Below are positions 1 through 6,785 of a stretch of DNA of 9,770 nucleotides, piece after piece. The notes beneath the pieces were generated by a model. That model saw only the letters and a program-made list of their open reading frames with translations, did no database searches and was not told where the DNA came from. The stretch is taken from assembly GCA_036503065.1 (NCBI GenBank), contig DASXXM010000353.1, forward strand, positions 1 to 9,770. Direction: 5' to 3'. This stretch comes from DATEPR01 sp036503065 (GTDB lineage: Bacteria > Actinomycetota > Actinomycetes > Mycobacteriales > Pseudonocardiaceae). How positions within the stretch are numbered: position 1 is the first letter of the stretch; every line of letters begins with the position of its first letter. The position numbers and the translations under genes are program-made.

Positions 1-1155
1 GCGGAGTCCGGCGGCCAGGACAGCGACGCCGGCACCATCACGGCCGACAGCCTCGATCTGGAAGTGCTGGACGTGCAGAAGGTGGCCCGCAAGCTGTGGG
101 TGCACCAGGTCCGGGTGCGCGGCGGCGAGGTGGTCGAGGGCCAGCGGGTGCTGGCGCAGGTCGACCCGGAGTGGCGGATCGGCGCCCGGCAGGGGCATTC
201 CGGCACGCACGTGGTGCACGCGGCGCTGCGCCAGGTGCTCGGCCCGAACGCGCTGCAGAGCGGCTCCTACAACAAGCCCGGCTACCTGCGGCTGGACTTC
301 GCGTGGCAGGGCGGGCTGTCCCCGGCGACGCGCAGCGAGATCGAGGAAGTGTCGAACCTGGCCGTGCGCAAGGACTTGCCGGTCCGCGTGGTCTACACGG
401 ACATACCGGGCGCGCAGGAACTGGGCGCGCTGGCGCTGTTCGGCGAGACCTATGACGAGACCGTCCGGGTGGTGGAGATCGGCGGGCCGTGGTCGCGCGA
501 GCTGTGCGGTGGCACGCACGTCGAGCACTCGTCGCAGATCGGGCTCGTCGCGCTGGTCGGCGAGTCGTCGATCGGGTCGGGGGTGCGCCGGGTCGAGGCG
601 TACGTCGGTATGGAGGCGTTCCAGTACCTGGCCACCGAACGCGCGCTGGTGCAGAACCTGGCGGGCCTGCTGAAGGTGCCCGACGCGGAGGTGCCGGCGC
701 GGGTCGAGGCGCTGGTCGAACGGCTGCGCAACGCGGAAAAAGAGGTGGAACGGCTGCGCGCCGACCAGCTGCTGTCCTCCGCGGGCGACCTGGCCGACGG
801 GGCGACCGACGTGCACGGCATCGCGCTGGTCGCGACCGCGGTGCCCGACGGCGTGAGCCCGAACGACCTGCGCGGCCTGGCAGGCGAGGTCCGCAACCGG
901 CTGGGCAGCCGGCCCGGCGCGGTCGCGTTGTTCTCCACGGCCGACGGCAAGGTCAACTTCGTGGTGGCGACCACCGCGACCGGCCGGGACCGTGGCCTGG
1001 CGGCCGGGAAGCTGGTGCCCGCGTTCGCCCCGGCGATCGAGGCGCGCGGCGGCGGCAAGCCGGACCTGGCCCAGGGCGGCGGCAGCCGGCCGGCCGGAGT
1101 GCCGGCGGCGATCGAGCGGCTGCGGGCCGAACTGGCCACGATCGCGCAGTCCTGA
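1..1155 (+). CDS. alaS: Alanine--tRNA ligase, C-terminal part (5' end outside window)
   Basis: AlaRS charges tRNA-Ala in the cytoplasm and hydrolyses mischarged Ser/Gly-tRNA-Ala. The frame is open from base 1, so the gene enters from the left; 384 residues are visible of about 880-890 usual for the family. Numbering from base 1, the editing domain shows the metal-binding pairs HSGTH (H66, H70) and CGGTH (C169, H173). A short heptad-like, charged coiled coil follows at about residues 235-258. The C-terminal DHHA1-type domain carries the glycine-rich GGGKPDLAQGGG signature (350-361). The catalytic and anticodon-independent tRNA-recognition domains must lie upstream. The internal GTG at 64 is not a real start, because homology continues before it. 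The stop is 15 bp before ruvX, consistent with an alaS-ruvX-mltG-aroE operon. Nothing looks damaged. Identification is secure. Confidence 0.97.
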   Translation, partial: AESGGQDSDAGTITADSLDLEVLDVQKVARKLWVHQVRVRGGEVVEGQRVLAQVDPEWRIGARQGHSGTHVVHAALRQVLGPNALQSGSYNKPGYLRLDFAWQGGLSPATRSEIEEVSNLAVRKDLPVRVVYTDIPGAQELGALALFGETYDETVRVVEIGGPWSRELCGGTHVEHSSQIGLVALVGESSIGSGVRRVEAYVGMEAFQYLATERALVQNLAGLLKVPDAEVPARVEALVERLRNAEKEVERLRADQLLSSAGDLADGATDVHGIALVATAVPDGVSPNDLRGLAGEVRNRLGSRPGAVALFSTADGKVNFVVATTATGRDRGLAAGKLVPAFAPAIEARGGGKPDLAQGGGSRPAGVPAAIERLRAELATIAQS

Positions 1156-1170
1156 CGACGCGGTGCGGAT

Positions 1171-1704
1171 ATGAGGGAGAAGCGCGACACCGGGGCGGGA
1201 CGTGGTCCGGACCGTCCCGGTGTCGACGACCCCGGACGGGGGAGGCGACTTGGGGTCGATGTCGGCTCTGTCCGGGTCGGTGTTGCCCTCAGTGATCCGG
1301 GCCCGGTTTTGGCCACCCCACTGGTTACTCTGTCCAGGGATGAGCGGCGCGGCCGGGACATCGCCCGGCTGGCTGCCCTGGTCGAGGAGCATGAGGTGGT
1401 CGAGGTGGTGGTTGGCTTGCCGAGGACACTCGCTGGTCGAACCGGCCAGGCCGCGCTGGCGGCCCAGTCGTACGCCGACGCGCTGGCCGCACGGGTGCGC
1501 CCGGTACCGGTCCGGCTGGCGGACGAGCGGCTGACGACGGTCACCGCGTCGCGCATGCTGAGCCGGCAAGGTGTCAAGGGCAGCCGGCAGCGGGCCGTCG
1601 TCGACCAGGCCGCAGCCGTGGAGATCCTCCAGGCATGGTTGGAGGGCCGGGCACAGGCGCTTGCCAGGGCAGCCGGTGACGAGCACGGCGAGGTGGACTC
1701 GTGA
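1171..1704 (+). CDS. ruvX: RuvX/YqgF family putative Holliday junction resolvase / pre-16S rRNA nuclease
   Basis: A 177-residue RNase H-fold protein of the YqgF/RuvX family, linked to 16S rRNA 5'-end processing and annotated as a putative Holliday junction resolvase. Visible motifs are RLGVDVGSVRVGVALSD at about 26-42 (first catalytic Asp in GVDVG), VGLPRTLAG in the middle, DERLTT, and DQAAAVEILQAWL near the C terminus with another acidic site. The first ~25 residues form an Arg/Gly/Asp-rich extension containing DRPGVDDPG, which I recall as typical of actinobacterial RuvX. ATG 1171 is the only possible start: alaS stops in the same frame 15 bp upstream and no in-frame ATG or GTG lies between 1171 and the conserved core. 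The Shine-Dalgarno is weak, so coupling to alaS translation is likely. Its TGA overlaps the GTG of mltG. Which nuclease role dominates in this lineage is not shown by the sequence. Confidence 0.95.
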   Translation: MREKRDTGAGRGPDRPGVDDPGRGRRLGVDVGSVRVGVALSDPGPVLATPLVTLSRDERRGRDIARLAALVEEHEVVEVVVGLPRTLAGRTGQAALAAQSYADALAARVRPVPVRLADERLTTVTASRMLSRQGVKGSRQRAVVDQAAAVEILQAWLEGRAQALARAAGDEHGEVDS

Positions 1705-2918
1705 GCAACGACGGGCTCGACCTGTTCGACGACGTGGACTCCGACGACCGCAGGCGATCGGGCCGCGCGGACCGGCGCCGGCCGCGCAGGCGCAGGCGGC
1801 GCGGCATCACCTGGAGCATCGTCCTGGTCCTGGTGGTGGTGATCGGCGGCGGCGCCTATCTCGGCGTGCGCCAGTTCGCCGGTCTGGGCTCGTACCCGGA
1901 CTATTCGGGTAACGGAGACCAGGACGTGGTGTTCCAGGTCAATCCGGGCGACTCGACCACCGCCATCGGCGACAACCTGACGACCGCGTCAATTGTGAAG
2001 AGCGCCAAGGCATTCGTGAAGGCGGCGGCCAACAACAACGAGATCGGCGGCGTGCAGCCCGGTTTCTATGTCCTCAAACAGCACATGTCGGGTACCGTAG
2101 CGGTGAACGCGATCGTGGCCAGGGCGAGCCGGGTCGGGCTGCTGGAGATCAAGAGCGGCTGGCAGCTGGACGACACCACCAGCACCGCGGGCAAGGTCAC
2201 CCCCGGCATCCTGTCCCACATCGCGACCGCCTCGTGCGCGAACCTCAACGGCGGCAAGACATGCGTGTCAGTGGCCGACCTGCGCGCCGCGATCGCCGGC
2301 ACCGACCCCGCCGCGCTGGACGTGCCGGCCTGGGCCGTACCGACCACGGCCAACGCGGACCCGAAGCACCGCATGGAAGGCCTGATCATGCCGGGCGTCT
2401 ACAACCTCAAGCCCGGCGAGACCGCAGTCCAGACCCTGAAACGGATCATGGACCAGTCCTCCGCGCAGTTGCAGGCCGACGGCCTGCCCGGCACCAACCA
2501 GCAGGCCACCGGCTTCAGCCCGTACCAGATCCTCACCATGGCGTCCATTGTGGAGCGTGAGGCCGGCACGTCGACGGACATGCCGAAGATCGCAAGGGTC
2601 TTCTACAACCGCCTTGTCAAGCCCATGGACCTACAGTCGGACGCTACGGTGGACTACGCGCTGGACCGCCCGATGGTGGCCACGGCGCCATCGGAACGTC
2701 CCGGTGCCGGCGCCTACGACACCTACGACAACGCGGGCCTGCCGCCGACACCGGTGTCCAGCCCGAGCGCCGCCGCGATCCAGGCCGCGACCCAGCCGTC
2801 GGCGGGCGACTGGCTGTACTTCGTGGTGTGCCGCCAAGACCGCACCTCGTGCTTTGCCACCAACCTGACCGACCACAACAAGAACGTCGCGCTGGCGCAC
2901 ACCAATGGCGTCTTCTGA
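1701..2918 (+). CDS. mltG: MltG/YceG-like endolytic murein transglycosylase
   Basis: A 405-residue membrane-anchored enzyme that cuts nascent peptidoglycan glycan strands and is thought to release them from the synthase. The N terminus is cytoplasmic: an acidic stretch (4-16), then a dense Arg block (17-34), then one transmembrane helix (about 36-57) leading outside. A LysM-like segment (about 75-125) precedes the YceG catalytic domain. ASIVEREAG contains the expected catalytic glutamate E285, followed by ARVFYNRL and SDATVDYAL. The downstream loop reads YDTYDNAGLPPTPV, where many homologues have YNTY and GLPPGPI or similar (from memory). The GTG start overlaps the ruvX stop as GTGA, with an AGGTGG-like ribosome site about 5 nt upstream. 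The 3' end overlaps aroE by 14 bp. Length and domain order are normal for actinobacterial members. Confidence 0.95.
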   Translation: MSNDGLDLFDDVDSDDRRRSGRADRRRPRRRRRRGITWSIVLVLVVVIGGGAYLGVRQFAGLGSYPDYSGNGDQDVVFQVNPGDSTTAIGDNLTTASIVKSAKAFVKAAANNNEIGGVQPGFYVLKQHMSGTVAVNAIVARASRVGLLEIKSGWQLDDTTSTAGKVTPGILSHIATASCANLNGGKTCVSVADLRAAIAGTDPAALDVPAWAVPTTANADPKHRMEGLIMPGVYNLKPGETAVQTLKRIMDQSSAQLQADGLPGTNQQATGFSPYQILTMASIVEREAGTSTDMPKIARVFYNRLVKPMDLQSDATVDYALDRPMVATAPSERPGAGAYDTYDNAGLPPTPVSSPSAAAIQAATQPSAGDWLYFVVCRQDRTSCFATNLTDHNKNVALAHTNGVF

Positions 2919-3783
2919 GCCACGCAGGGCGGGTGTCGTCGGCTCACCCGTCGCGCACTCGCTGTCCCCGGTACTGCACGGCGCCGCCTACACCGCGCTC
3001 GGCCTCGCAGGCTGGACGTTCGACCGGATCGACCGCACCGCCGACGCGATGCCGGCCATGGTGGCCGAGCTGACGCCGGACTGGGTCGGCCTCGCCGTCA
3101 CCATGCCGGACAAGCGCGCCGCCCTGGCACTGGCCGACGAGCGCACCGAACGGGCCGCCGCGGTCGGCGCGGCCAACACCCTGCTGCGGCTACCGAACGG
3201 CGGCTGGCGCGCCGACTGCACCGACGTGGCAGGCGTGACCGGCGCCCTCACGGCGGCCGGCGGCTACCACCCGATCGACGGCGCAACAGGTCTGGTGCTG
3301 GGCGCGGGCGGCACGGCCGCCGCGGCATTGGCGGGCCTGGCCGAACTCGGCGTGGCCGACGTGATCATGGTGGTACGTGAGCCGTCCCGTGCCGACCAGA
3401 CGAAGGCCACCGCCGACCGGGTCGGCGTCCGGCTGGACATCCGCCGTTGGTCCGATGTGGACATGCGGAAGCTGGCGGCCGCGTCGGCGGTCGTGATCAG
3501 CACGGTCCCGGCGGCCGCCGCCAACCCACACGCCGACGACCTGGCCGAGGCCGACTGCCTGCTGGACGTGATCTACCACCCGTGGCCGACGCCCCTGGCC
3601 GACGCGGTGCGGCGCAAGGGCGGCCGCCTGGCGACCGGCCTGGACATGCTGCTGCATCAGGCATTCGACCAGGTGGCCCAGTTCACCGACCGCCCGCCGC
3701 CACGCGAAGCCATGCGGGACGCCCTGCGTGCCGCGACCGGCGGCACCCTCCCGCTGCCCCTGACCAGTGGTAACGGGGTGTGA
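2905..3783 (+). CDS. aroE: Shikimate dehydrogenase (NADP+)
   Basis: Reduces 3-dehydroshikimate to shikimate with NADPH, a cytosolic step of the chorismate pathway; aroC and aroK lie further along in this window. The 292-residue protein has the substrate-domain motif GSPVAHSLSP (shikimate-contacting S19 and S21), VTMPDK with catalytic lysine K70, GAANT with N91, and the Asp of the NTD motif as D107. That motif reads D-C-T-D, with Cys105 where Asn is usual. The nucleotide loop is GAGGTAAAA (133-141), followed by STVP, DVIYHPWPTPLA and GLDMLLHQAFDQ near the C terminus. ATG 2905 lies inside the mltG 3' end (14-bp overlap), has no clear Shine-Dalgarno and is the only in-frame start before the core, so translation is probably coupled to mltG. 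The stop codon lies inside the terminator stem. It could be a quinate/shikimate dehydrogenase paralogue, but the operon context favours AroE. Confidence 0.94.
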   Translation: MASSEPRRAGVVGSPVAHSLSPVLHGAAYTALGLAGWTFDRIDRTADAMPAMVAELTPDWVGLAVTMPDKRAALALADERTERAAAVGAANTLLRLPNGGWRADCTDVAGVTGALTAAGGYHPIDGATGLVLGAGGTAAAALAGLAELGVADVIMVVREPSRADQTKATADRVGVRLDIRRWSDVDMRKLAAASAVVISTVPAAAANPHADDLAEADCLLDVIYHPWPTPLADAVRRKGGRLATGLDMLLHQAFDQVAQFTDRPPPREAMRDALRAATGGTLPLPLTSGNGV

Positions 3784-3819
3784 CCGCCCGGGTCGGGGTT
3801 ACGGGCGGTCACACCCCGT
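3773..3819. terminator. Bidirectional hairpin terminator between aroE and ptsH
   Basis: An 18-bp perfect inverted repeat: ACGGGGTGTGACCGCCCG (3773-3790) pairs with 3802-3819 around an 11-nt loop. The aroE TGA (3781-3783) sits in the left arm, so the hairpin forms only once ribosomes clear the gene. The ptsH stop is 14 nt beyond the right arm on the other strand. No long U-run follows on either side, as is common for high-GC actinobacterial terminators. Its position between convergent genes supports action on both transcripts. Confidence 0.85.
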
Positions 3820-3832
3820 GTCTCTTGGTGCC

Positions 3833-4102
3833 TCAGCGGGCGTCGAGATCGGCCACGACCAGCGCGGCGATCTCGTCGAGCGCGGTGTCGGCACCGGCGC
3901 CCTCCGCGGCCAGTACGACCTCGTCGCCGTGCATGGCGCCCAGCGTCATCAGGTTGAGCACGCTGGACGCCGCCACCGGCTGACCGTCGGCCTTGCGGAT
4001 CGTGATCGCGACCGACTGTGCCGCCGCCGCTTTGGCGAGTACGGCCGCGGGGCGGGCGTGCAACCCGACCTTGCTGCCGACCTTGACCCGTCGTTCCGGC
4101 AT
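3833..4102 (-). CDS. ptsH: Phosphocarrier protein HPr
   Basis: HPr is the small cytosolic carrier that passes phosphate from Enzyme I (not in this window) to EIIA proteins of the PTS. The 89-residue product has the active-site motif GLHARPA with phospho-accepting H15. The region SSVLNLMTLGA (46-56) matches the place where Firmicute HPr carries its regulatory serine; S47 aligns best, but such regulation is not established for actinobacteria. An upstream in-frame GTG would add 24 residues of unlikely sequence. I chose ATG 4102 because HPr proteins start about 14 residues before the active His and because AGAGGAG sits 5 nt upstream. It lies 78 bp downstream of the EIIC gene on the same strand, separated by a hairpin. 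Streptomycetes keep ptsH with crr and ptsI (from memory), so pairing HPr with EIIC and a regulator is a different layout. Confidence 0.95.
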   Translation of the reverse strand: MPERRVKVGSKVGLHARPAAVLAKAAAAQSVAITIRKADGQPVAASSVLNLMTLGAMHGDEVVLAAEGAGADTALDEIAALVVADLDAR

Positions 4103-4107
4103 GAGGG

Positions 4108-4114
4108 CTCCTCT
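4108..4114 (-). promoter_or_regulatory. Ribosome binding site of ptsH
   Basis: Read on the minus strand the bases are AGAGGAG, five bases before ATG 4102. This settles the ptsH start against the longer frame that opens at 4174. Confidence 0.8.
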
Positions 4115-4138
4115 GGGTTGCGCTGTTACTGCCGGTGA

Positions 4139-4170
4139 GTGTCGCGGCGGGAGGCGACCCGCCGCAACAC
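4139..4170 (-). terminator. Intergenic hairpin between the EIIC gene and ptsH
   Basis: Arms 4139-4151 and 4158-4170 pair with one mismatch (C4143/A4166) around a 6-nt loop; the core is GCGGCGGG against CCCGCCGC. It lies 10 bases past the EIIC stop and ahead of the ptsH ribosome site. It could be a partial terminator or an RNA-stabilising stem that lets HPr be expressed at a different level from the permease. No T-run follows, so complete termination is uncertain, and ptsH may also have its own promoter here. Confidence 0.55.
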
Positions 4171-4180
4171 CCACACGACG

Positions 4181-5476
4181 CTAACTGCTGCCGGACGCGT
4201 GATCCACCGACGCGTAGGCCTCGGCGCCGCTGGTCACCGCGCCACCGGCGGCCACATCGGCGTCCGTGTCCTCCTCGCGGCCCGGTGTACGCACGTTCCA
4301 CCTCTTGATCACCCAGGTGAACAGGAAGTAGTAGATCAGCCCGTACACGATGCCGATCGGAATCAACAACAACGGCTTGGTCGCGATACCGAAGTTGATG
4401 ATGTAGTCGATACTGCCCGCCGAGAAGCTGAAGCCGTCGTGGATGCCCAGCGCGTTGACCAGGGCCAGCGACGAACCGGTCAGCAGCGCGTGGATCAGGT
4501 ACAGCGGCCACGCCACGAACATGAACGAGAACTCGATCGGCTCGGTCACCCCGGTGATGAACGAGGTCAGCGCCGCGGACAGCATGATGCCGCCGACGAG
4601 CTTCTTCTGCGACGGGTGCGCGGTCCGCCAGATCGCGAGCGCGGCGGCCGGCAGGCCGAACATGAAGATCGGGAAGAAGCCGGTCATGAAGCCACCGGCG
4701 GACGGGTCGTGTGCGAAGAACCGGTTCAGGTCACCGGAAACGCCCTTGTAGGTGCCGAACACCGTCCACACCACCGCGTTGATCACGTTGTGTAGACCGA
4801 ACGGGATCAGCAGCCGGTTGACAGTGCCGTAGATGCCGCCACCGACGACGGTGTTGTGCGTTACGAAATCCCCGAGGCTGGTCAGGCCCTTGTTGAATGG
4901 GGGGAAAATCAGACCGAAGATCACACCGAGCAGGGTCATCACGAATGCGGTGATGATCGGCACGAACCGGCGGCCACCGAAGAACGCCAGGTACGGGGGC
5001 AGCTTGATGCGGTGGAACCGCTGCCACAGCAAGGCACTGACGATGCCGACCCCGATGCCGGCCAGCGCTCCATACGGCCACTTGGCCGGAATGCCATACC
5101 ACGTGGGCTTGAAGCCGGTGATGGAGGTGAGCGGCGCGAACACCTGGAGGACCTGGGTGAATGCGACGAACCCGACCACCGCGGCAAGCGCTGTCGAGCC
5201 GTCCCCCCGCCGGGCGAAGCCGATCGCAACACCGACCGCGAAGATCAGCGGTAGGTAGTTGAAGATCGCACCACCCGCTGCAGCTAGCACGTCGGCGATT
5301 TTGGCCGTGGCGGTCCAACGGCCCAACAGGTCGCTCTGGCCGAGTCGCAAGAGGATGCCGGCGGCCGGCAGCGTCGCGATGGGCAGCATGAGGCTTCGGC
5401 CAAGGCGCTGGATACCGGCCAGCCCCCGGTTCTTGGATTCGCTGCCCGCCGCTCCGGCGGTTGCGGTGGTGGTCAT
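4181..5476 (-). CDS. nagE: PTS EIIC permease, N-acetylglucosamine (glucose-family) type
   Basis: A 431-residue integral membrane sugar transporter of the glucose/GlcNAc PTS family consisting of EIIC alone; EIIB and EIIA are separate genes on the other side of the regulator. It has many hydrophobic segments between about residues 28 and 390, the sugar-site signature GVTEPIEF (309-316), GLHN (227-230), and GIHDGFSFSAGSIDY near the last helices. GDLNRFFAHDPSAGGFMTGF (248-267) resembles the NagE branch (GDINRF...DGTAG..M) more than PtsG, which is why I favour GlcNAc over glucose. The C terminus after RTPGREE is an acidic, low-complexity cytoplasmic tail where fused proteins carry EIIB. The ATG overlaps the regulator stop (ATGA), and a strong GGAGGA site lies inside the regulator gene 6 nt upstream. 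Glucose or broader specificity is not excluded. Confidence 0.9.
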   Translation of the reverse strand: MTTTATAGAAGSESKNRGLAGIQRLGRSLMLPIATLPAAGILLRLGQSDLLGRWTATAKIADVLAAAGGAIFNYLPLIFAVGVAIGFARRGDGSTALAAVVGFVAFTQVLQVFAPLTSITGFKPTWYGIPAKWPYGALAGIGVGIVSALLWQRFHRIKLPPYLAFFGGRRFVPIITAFVMTLLGVIFGLIFPPFNKGLTSLGDFVTHNTVVGGGIYGTVNRLLIPFGLHNVINAVVWTVFGTYKGVSGDLNRFFAHDPSAGGFMTGFFPIFMFGLPAAALAIWRTAHPSQKKLVGGIMLSAALTSFITGVTEPIEFSFMFVAWPLYLIHALLTGSSLALVNALGIHDGFSFSAGSIDYIINFGIATKPLLLIPIGIVYGLIYYFLFTWVIKRWNVRTPGREEDTDADVAAGGAVTSGAEAYASVDHASGSS

Positions 5477-6309
5477 TCGTTTCCTCCATGGGCGGGGAAC
5501 GGATCGGGCTCCGGGACAGTCCGGTCCAACTGCATCGTCACCTGGTAGTGGTCGCCCCGGTACCAGGACGTCATGTCCTCAACGGGCGAGCCGTTGCGGG
5601 ACGAGATTCGCCGGAACGCCAGCAGCGGTGTTCCGGTACGGACGCCGAGCAACCGGGCGGTCTCCCGGTCGGCGCCCTCGGCCCACACGGTCTGGGTCGC
5701 GTGGTCGAAGACCACCCCGTGCCGTTCGGCCAGTTGGGTGTAGAGCGAGTCGGTGAGGTCCAGGTCGAGCAGGCTGGGCAGGTGACCGCGGTGGTACCAG
5801 CCCCGCTCGACGGCCAGCGGCGTGTCGTCCGCCTTACGCAGCCGGAACAATCGCCACGCGGTCGCGCCGGGGGCCAGCCGCAGCGCGCTCGCCGTGGTCG
5901 GCGGCGGAACGCACTCCGCGGTGCCCAGCACCTCGCTGCTCGGGGTGAGGCCGCGCCTGCGCATGTCCGCGGTGAAGGACATCAGGTACAGCTGCAGTTC
6001 CATCCGGCGCTGCATGGTGTAGGTGCCCTTGCCGCGCACGGTGACGAGCAGGCCGTCGGTGACCAGTCGGGCGACCGCGGATCGCACGGTCAGCCGGGAC
6101 ACGCCGTACCGCTCGGCCAGTTCCCGTTCGGACGGGATCGGCGAGCCGGGTGGCAGTTCGTTGTCGATCAGCTTGCGGAGGATCTCTCGCAGCTGTACGT
6201 GTTTCGGTTTGGGTCCGTCGACGATTCGGGCAGGCTCGGTGACGACGCGGCCGGCGGACTGGCCGTTGGTCTCGCCGATGACGGTCCTGCTGCCCGCCTC
6301 GTTGATCAC
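5473..6309 (-). CDS. dasR: GntR/HutC-family transcriptional regulator, DasR-like
   Basis: A 278-residue regulator with a variable N-terminal tail (1-33), a winged helix-turn-helix DNA-binding domain (about 34-99; PIPSERELAERYGVSRLTVR, then VRGKGTY in the wing) and a UTRA effector domain (about 108-262) ending in the characteristic WYRGDHYQV. In Streptomyces and Saccharopolyspora, DasR of this family represses GlcNAc PTS genes and is released by amino-sugar phosphates. Here the gene overlaps an EIIC gene by 4 bp, and its upstream spacer holds a dre-like palindrome (6365-6380), so I infer autoregulation and control of the divergent EIIB-EIIA pair. The start is GTG 6309, preceded by GGGAGG with 5 nt spacing. 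Its N-terminal tail and several HTH residues differ from the S. coelicolor DasR I remember. It may therefore be a paralogue with a similar operator rather than the orthologue; the symbol is tentative. Confidence 0.85.
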   Translation of the reverse strand: MINEAGSRTVIGETNGQSAGRVVTEPARIVDGPKPKHVQLREILRKLIDNELPPGSPIPSERELAERYGVSRLTVRSAVARLVTDGLLVTVRGKGTYTMQRRMELQLYLMSFTADMRRRGLTPSSEVLGTAECVPPPTTASALRLAPGATAWRLFRLRKADDTPLAVERGWYHRGHLPSLLDLDLTDSLYTQLAERHGVVFDHATQTVWAEGADRETARLLGVRTGTPLLAFRRISSRNGSPVEDMTSWYRGDHYQVTMQLDRTVPEPDPFPAHGGNE

Positions 6310-6545
6310 GGTGTCCTCCCTGTCCGGGGTGCGGGGTGGCTCCGCACTCCGGTCATTGGTACGTTCCGGTCTAGACCAGTTGGTGCGGGGAGGATGCTCC
6401 TTGGATCAAGCGGGTGTCAAGGCTCACGGCCAGTTCGATATCCCAGGCTCGCGAATCCCATCTGGAACGTGCCAGGATGATCGGGACGAACCGGGTGCGC
6501 TGCGCTCACAGGCTGGCAGGCTCCACAAGCTGAACAGGAGACGGA
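6310..6545. promoter_or_regulatory. Divergent promoter region of the PTS cassette
   Basis: A 236-bp spacer between the regulator (minus) and EIIB (plus), which must contain both promoters. It holds the dre-like operator at 6365-6380 and ribosome sites at both ends (GGGAGG before the regulator, AGGAG 6536-6540 before EIIB). The operator is about 56 bp from the regulator start and about 165 bp from EIIB. No convincing -35/-10 pair could be fixed by eye; TTGGAT (6401) and GATATC (6437) are only loose candidates. The long EIIB side implies either a long leader or a further promoter nearer the gene. Confidence 0.6.
6365..6380. promoter_or_regulatory. DasR-responsive element (dre)-like operator
   Basis: The 16-mer TCCGGTCTAGACCAGT contains the perfect palindrome GGTCTAGACC. 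Against the palindromic dre consensus as I remember it, ACTGGTCTAGACCAGT, it matches 14 of 16 positions. It lies between a DasR-like gene and its divergent PTS partners, where such an operator is expected. Confidence 0.85.
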
Positions 6546-6785
6546 ATGGCAGACGAGCGCGCGGCGAAGATCCTCGCCGCGATCGGCGGTGCGGCGAACG
6601 TCATCGAGATCGAACCGTGCATCACCCGGTTGCGATGCGAACTGGAGGACGGCTCCGTGGTGGACGAGGCGGCCCTGAAGAAGCTCGGCGCCCACGGTGT
6701 GATCCGGATCGGCGGCGTCGTACAGATCATCATCGGCCCCGAGGCGGACACCATCGCAAGCGACATCTCGGACCTGCTCGAATGA
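6546..6785 (+). CDS. nagF: PTS EIIB subunit, glucose/N-acetylglucosamine family
   Basis: A free-standing 79-residue EIIB domain that takes phosphate from EIIA on a cysteine and gives it to the sugar during transport by EIIC. The phosphorylation-site motif EPCITRLRCEL places the phosphocysteine at C25, and the remainder (KKLGAHGVIRIGG, VQIIIG) matches the family fold. A second cysteine, C31, sits where many homologues have another residue. The length is standard for a stand-alone EIIB such as Streptomyces NagF. ATG 6546 is preceded by AGGAG with 5 nt spacing. Its stop overlaps the EIIA start. The partner permease is the EIIC at 4181-5476, since both share the GlcNAc/glucose family and the same operator region. 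Sugar specificity cannot be read from EIIB alone, so the symbol is by analogy. Confidence 0.92.
   Translation: MADERAAKILAAIGGAANVIEIEPCITRLRCELEDGSVVDEAALKKLGAHGVIRIGGVVQIIIGPEADTIASDISDLLE

Noticed and set aside
450..1577. Long minus-strand open frame (375 codons) across alaS and ruvX
   Set aside because: It is the opposite-strand shadow of two secure genes. The product is Ser/Arg/Thr-rich with no domain.
4139..4795. Plus-strand frame opposite the EIIC gene
   Set aside because: Composition is His/Arg/Gln-rich without membrane segments, while the minus strand encodes a textbook EIIC.
6355..6370. A second dre-like site overlapping the first (begins ATTGGTACG)
   Set aside because: It matches only about 9 of 16 consensus positions and lacks the central palindrome.
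5461..6480. Plus-strand open frame (339 codons) opposite the GntR regulator
   Set aside because: Opposite-strand shadow of a clear wHTH-UTRA gene; low-complexity Gly/Arg composition.
6023..6781. Long N-terminal extension of the EIIA reading frame
   Set aside because: It runs through the divergent promoter region and EIIB with no family resemblance. ATG 6782 overlapping the EIIB stop is the natural start.
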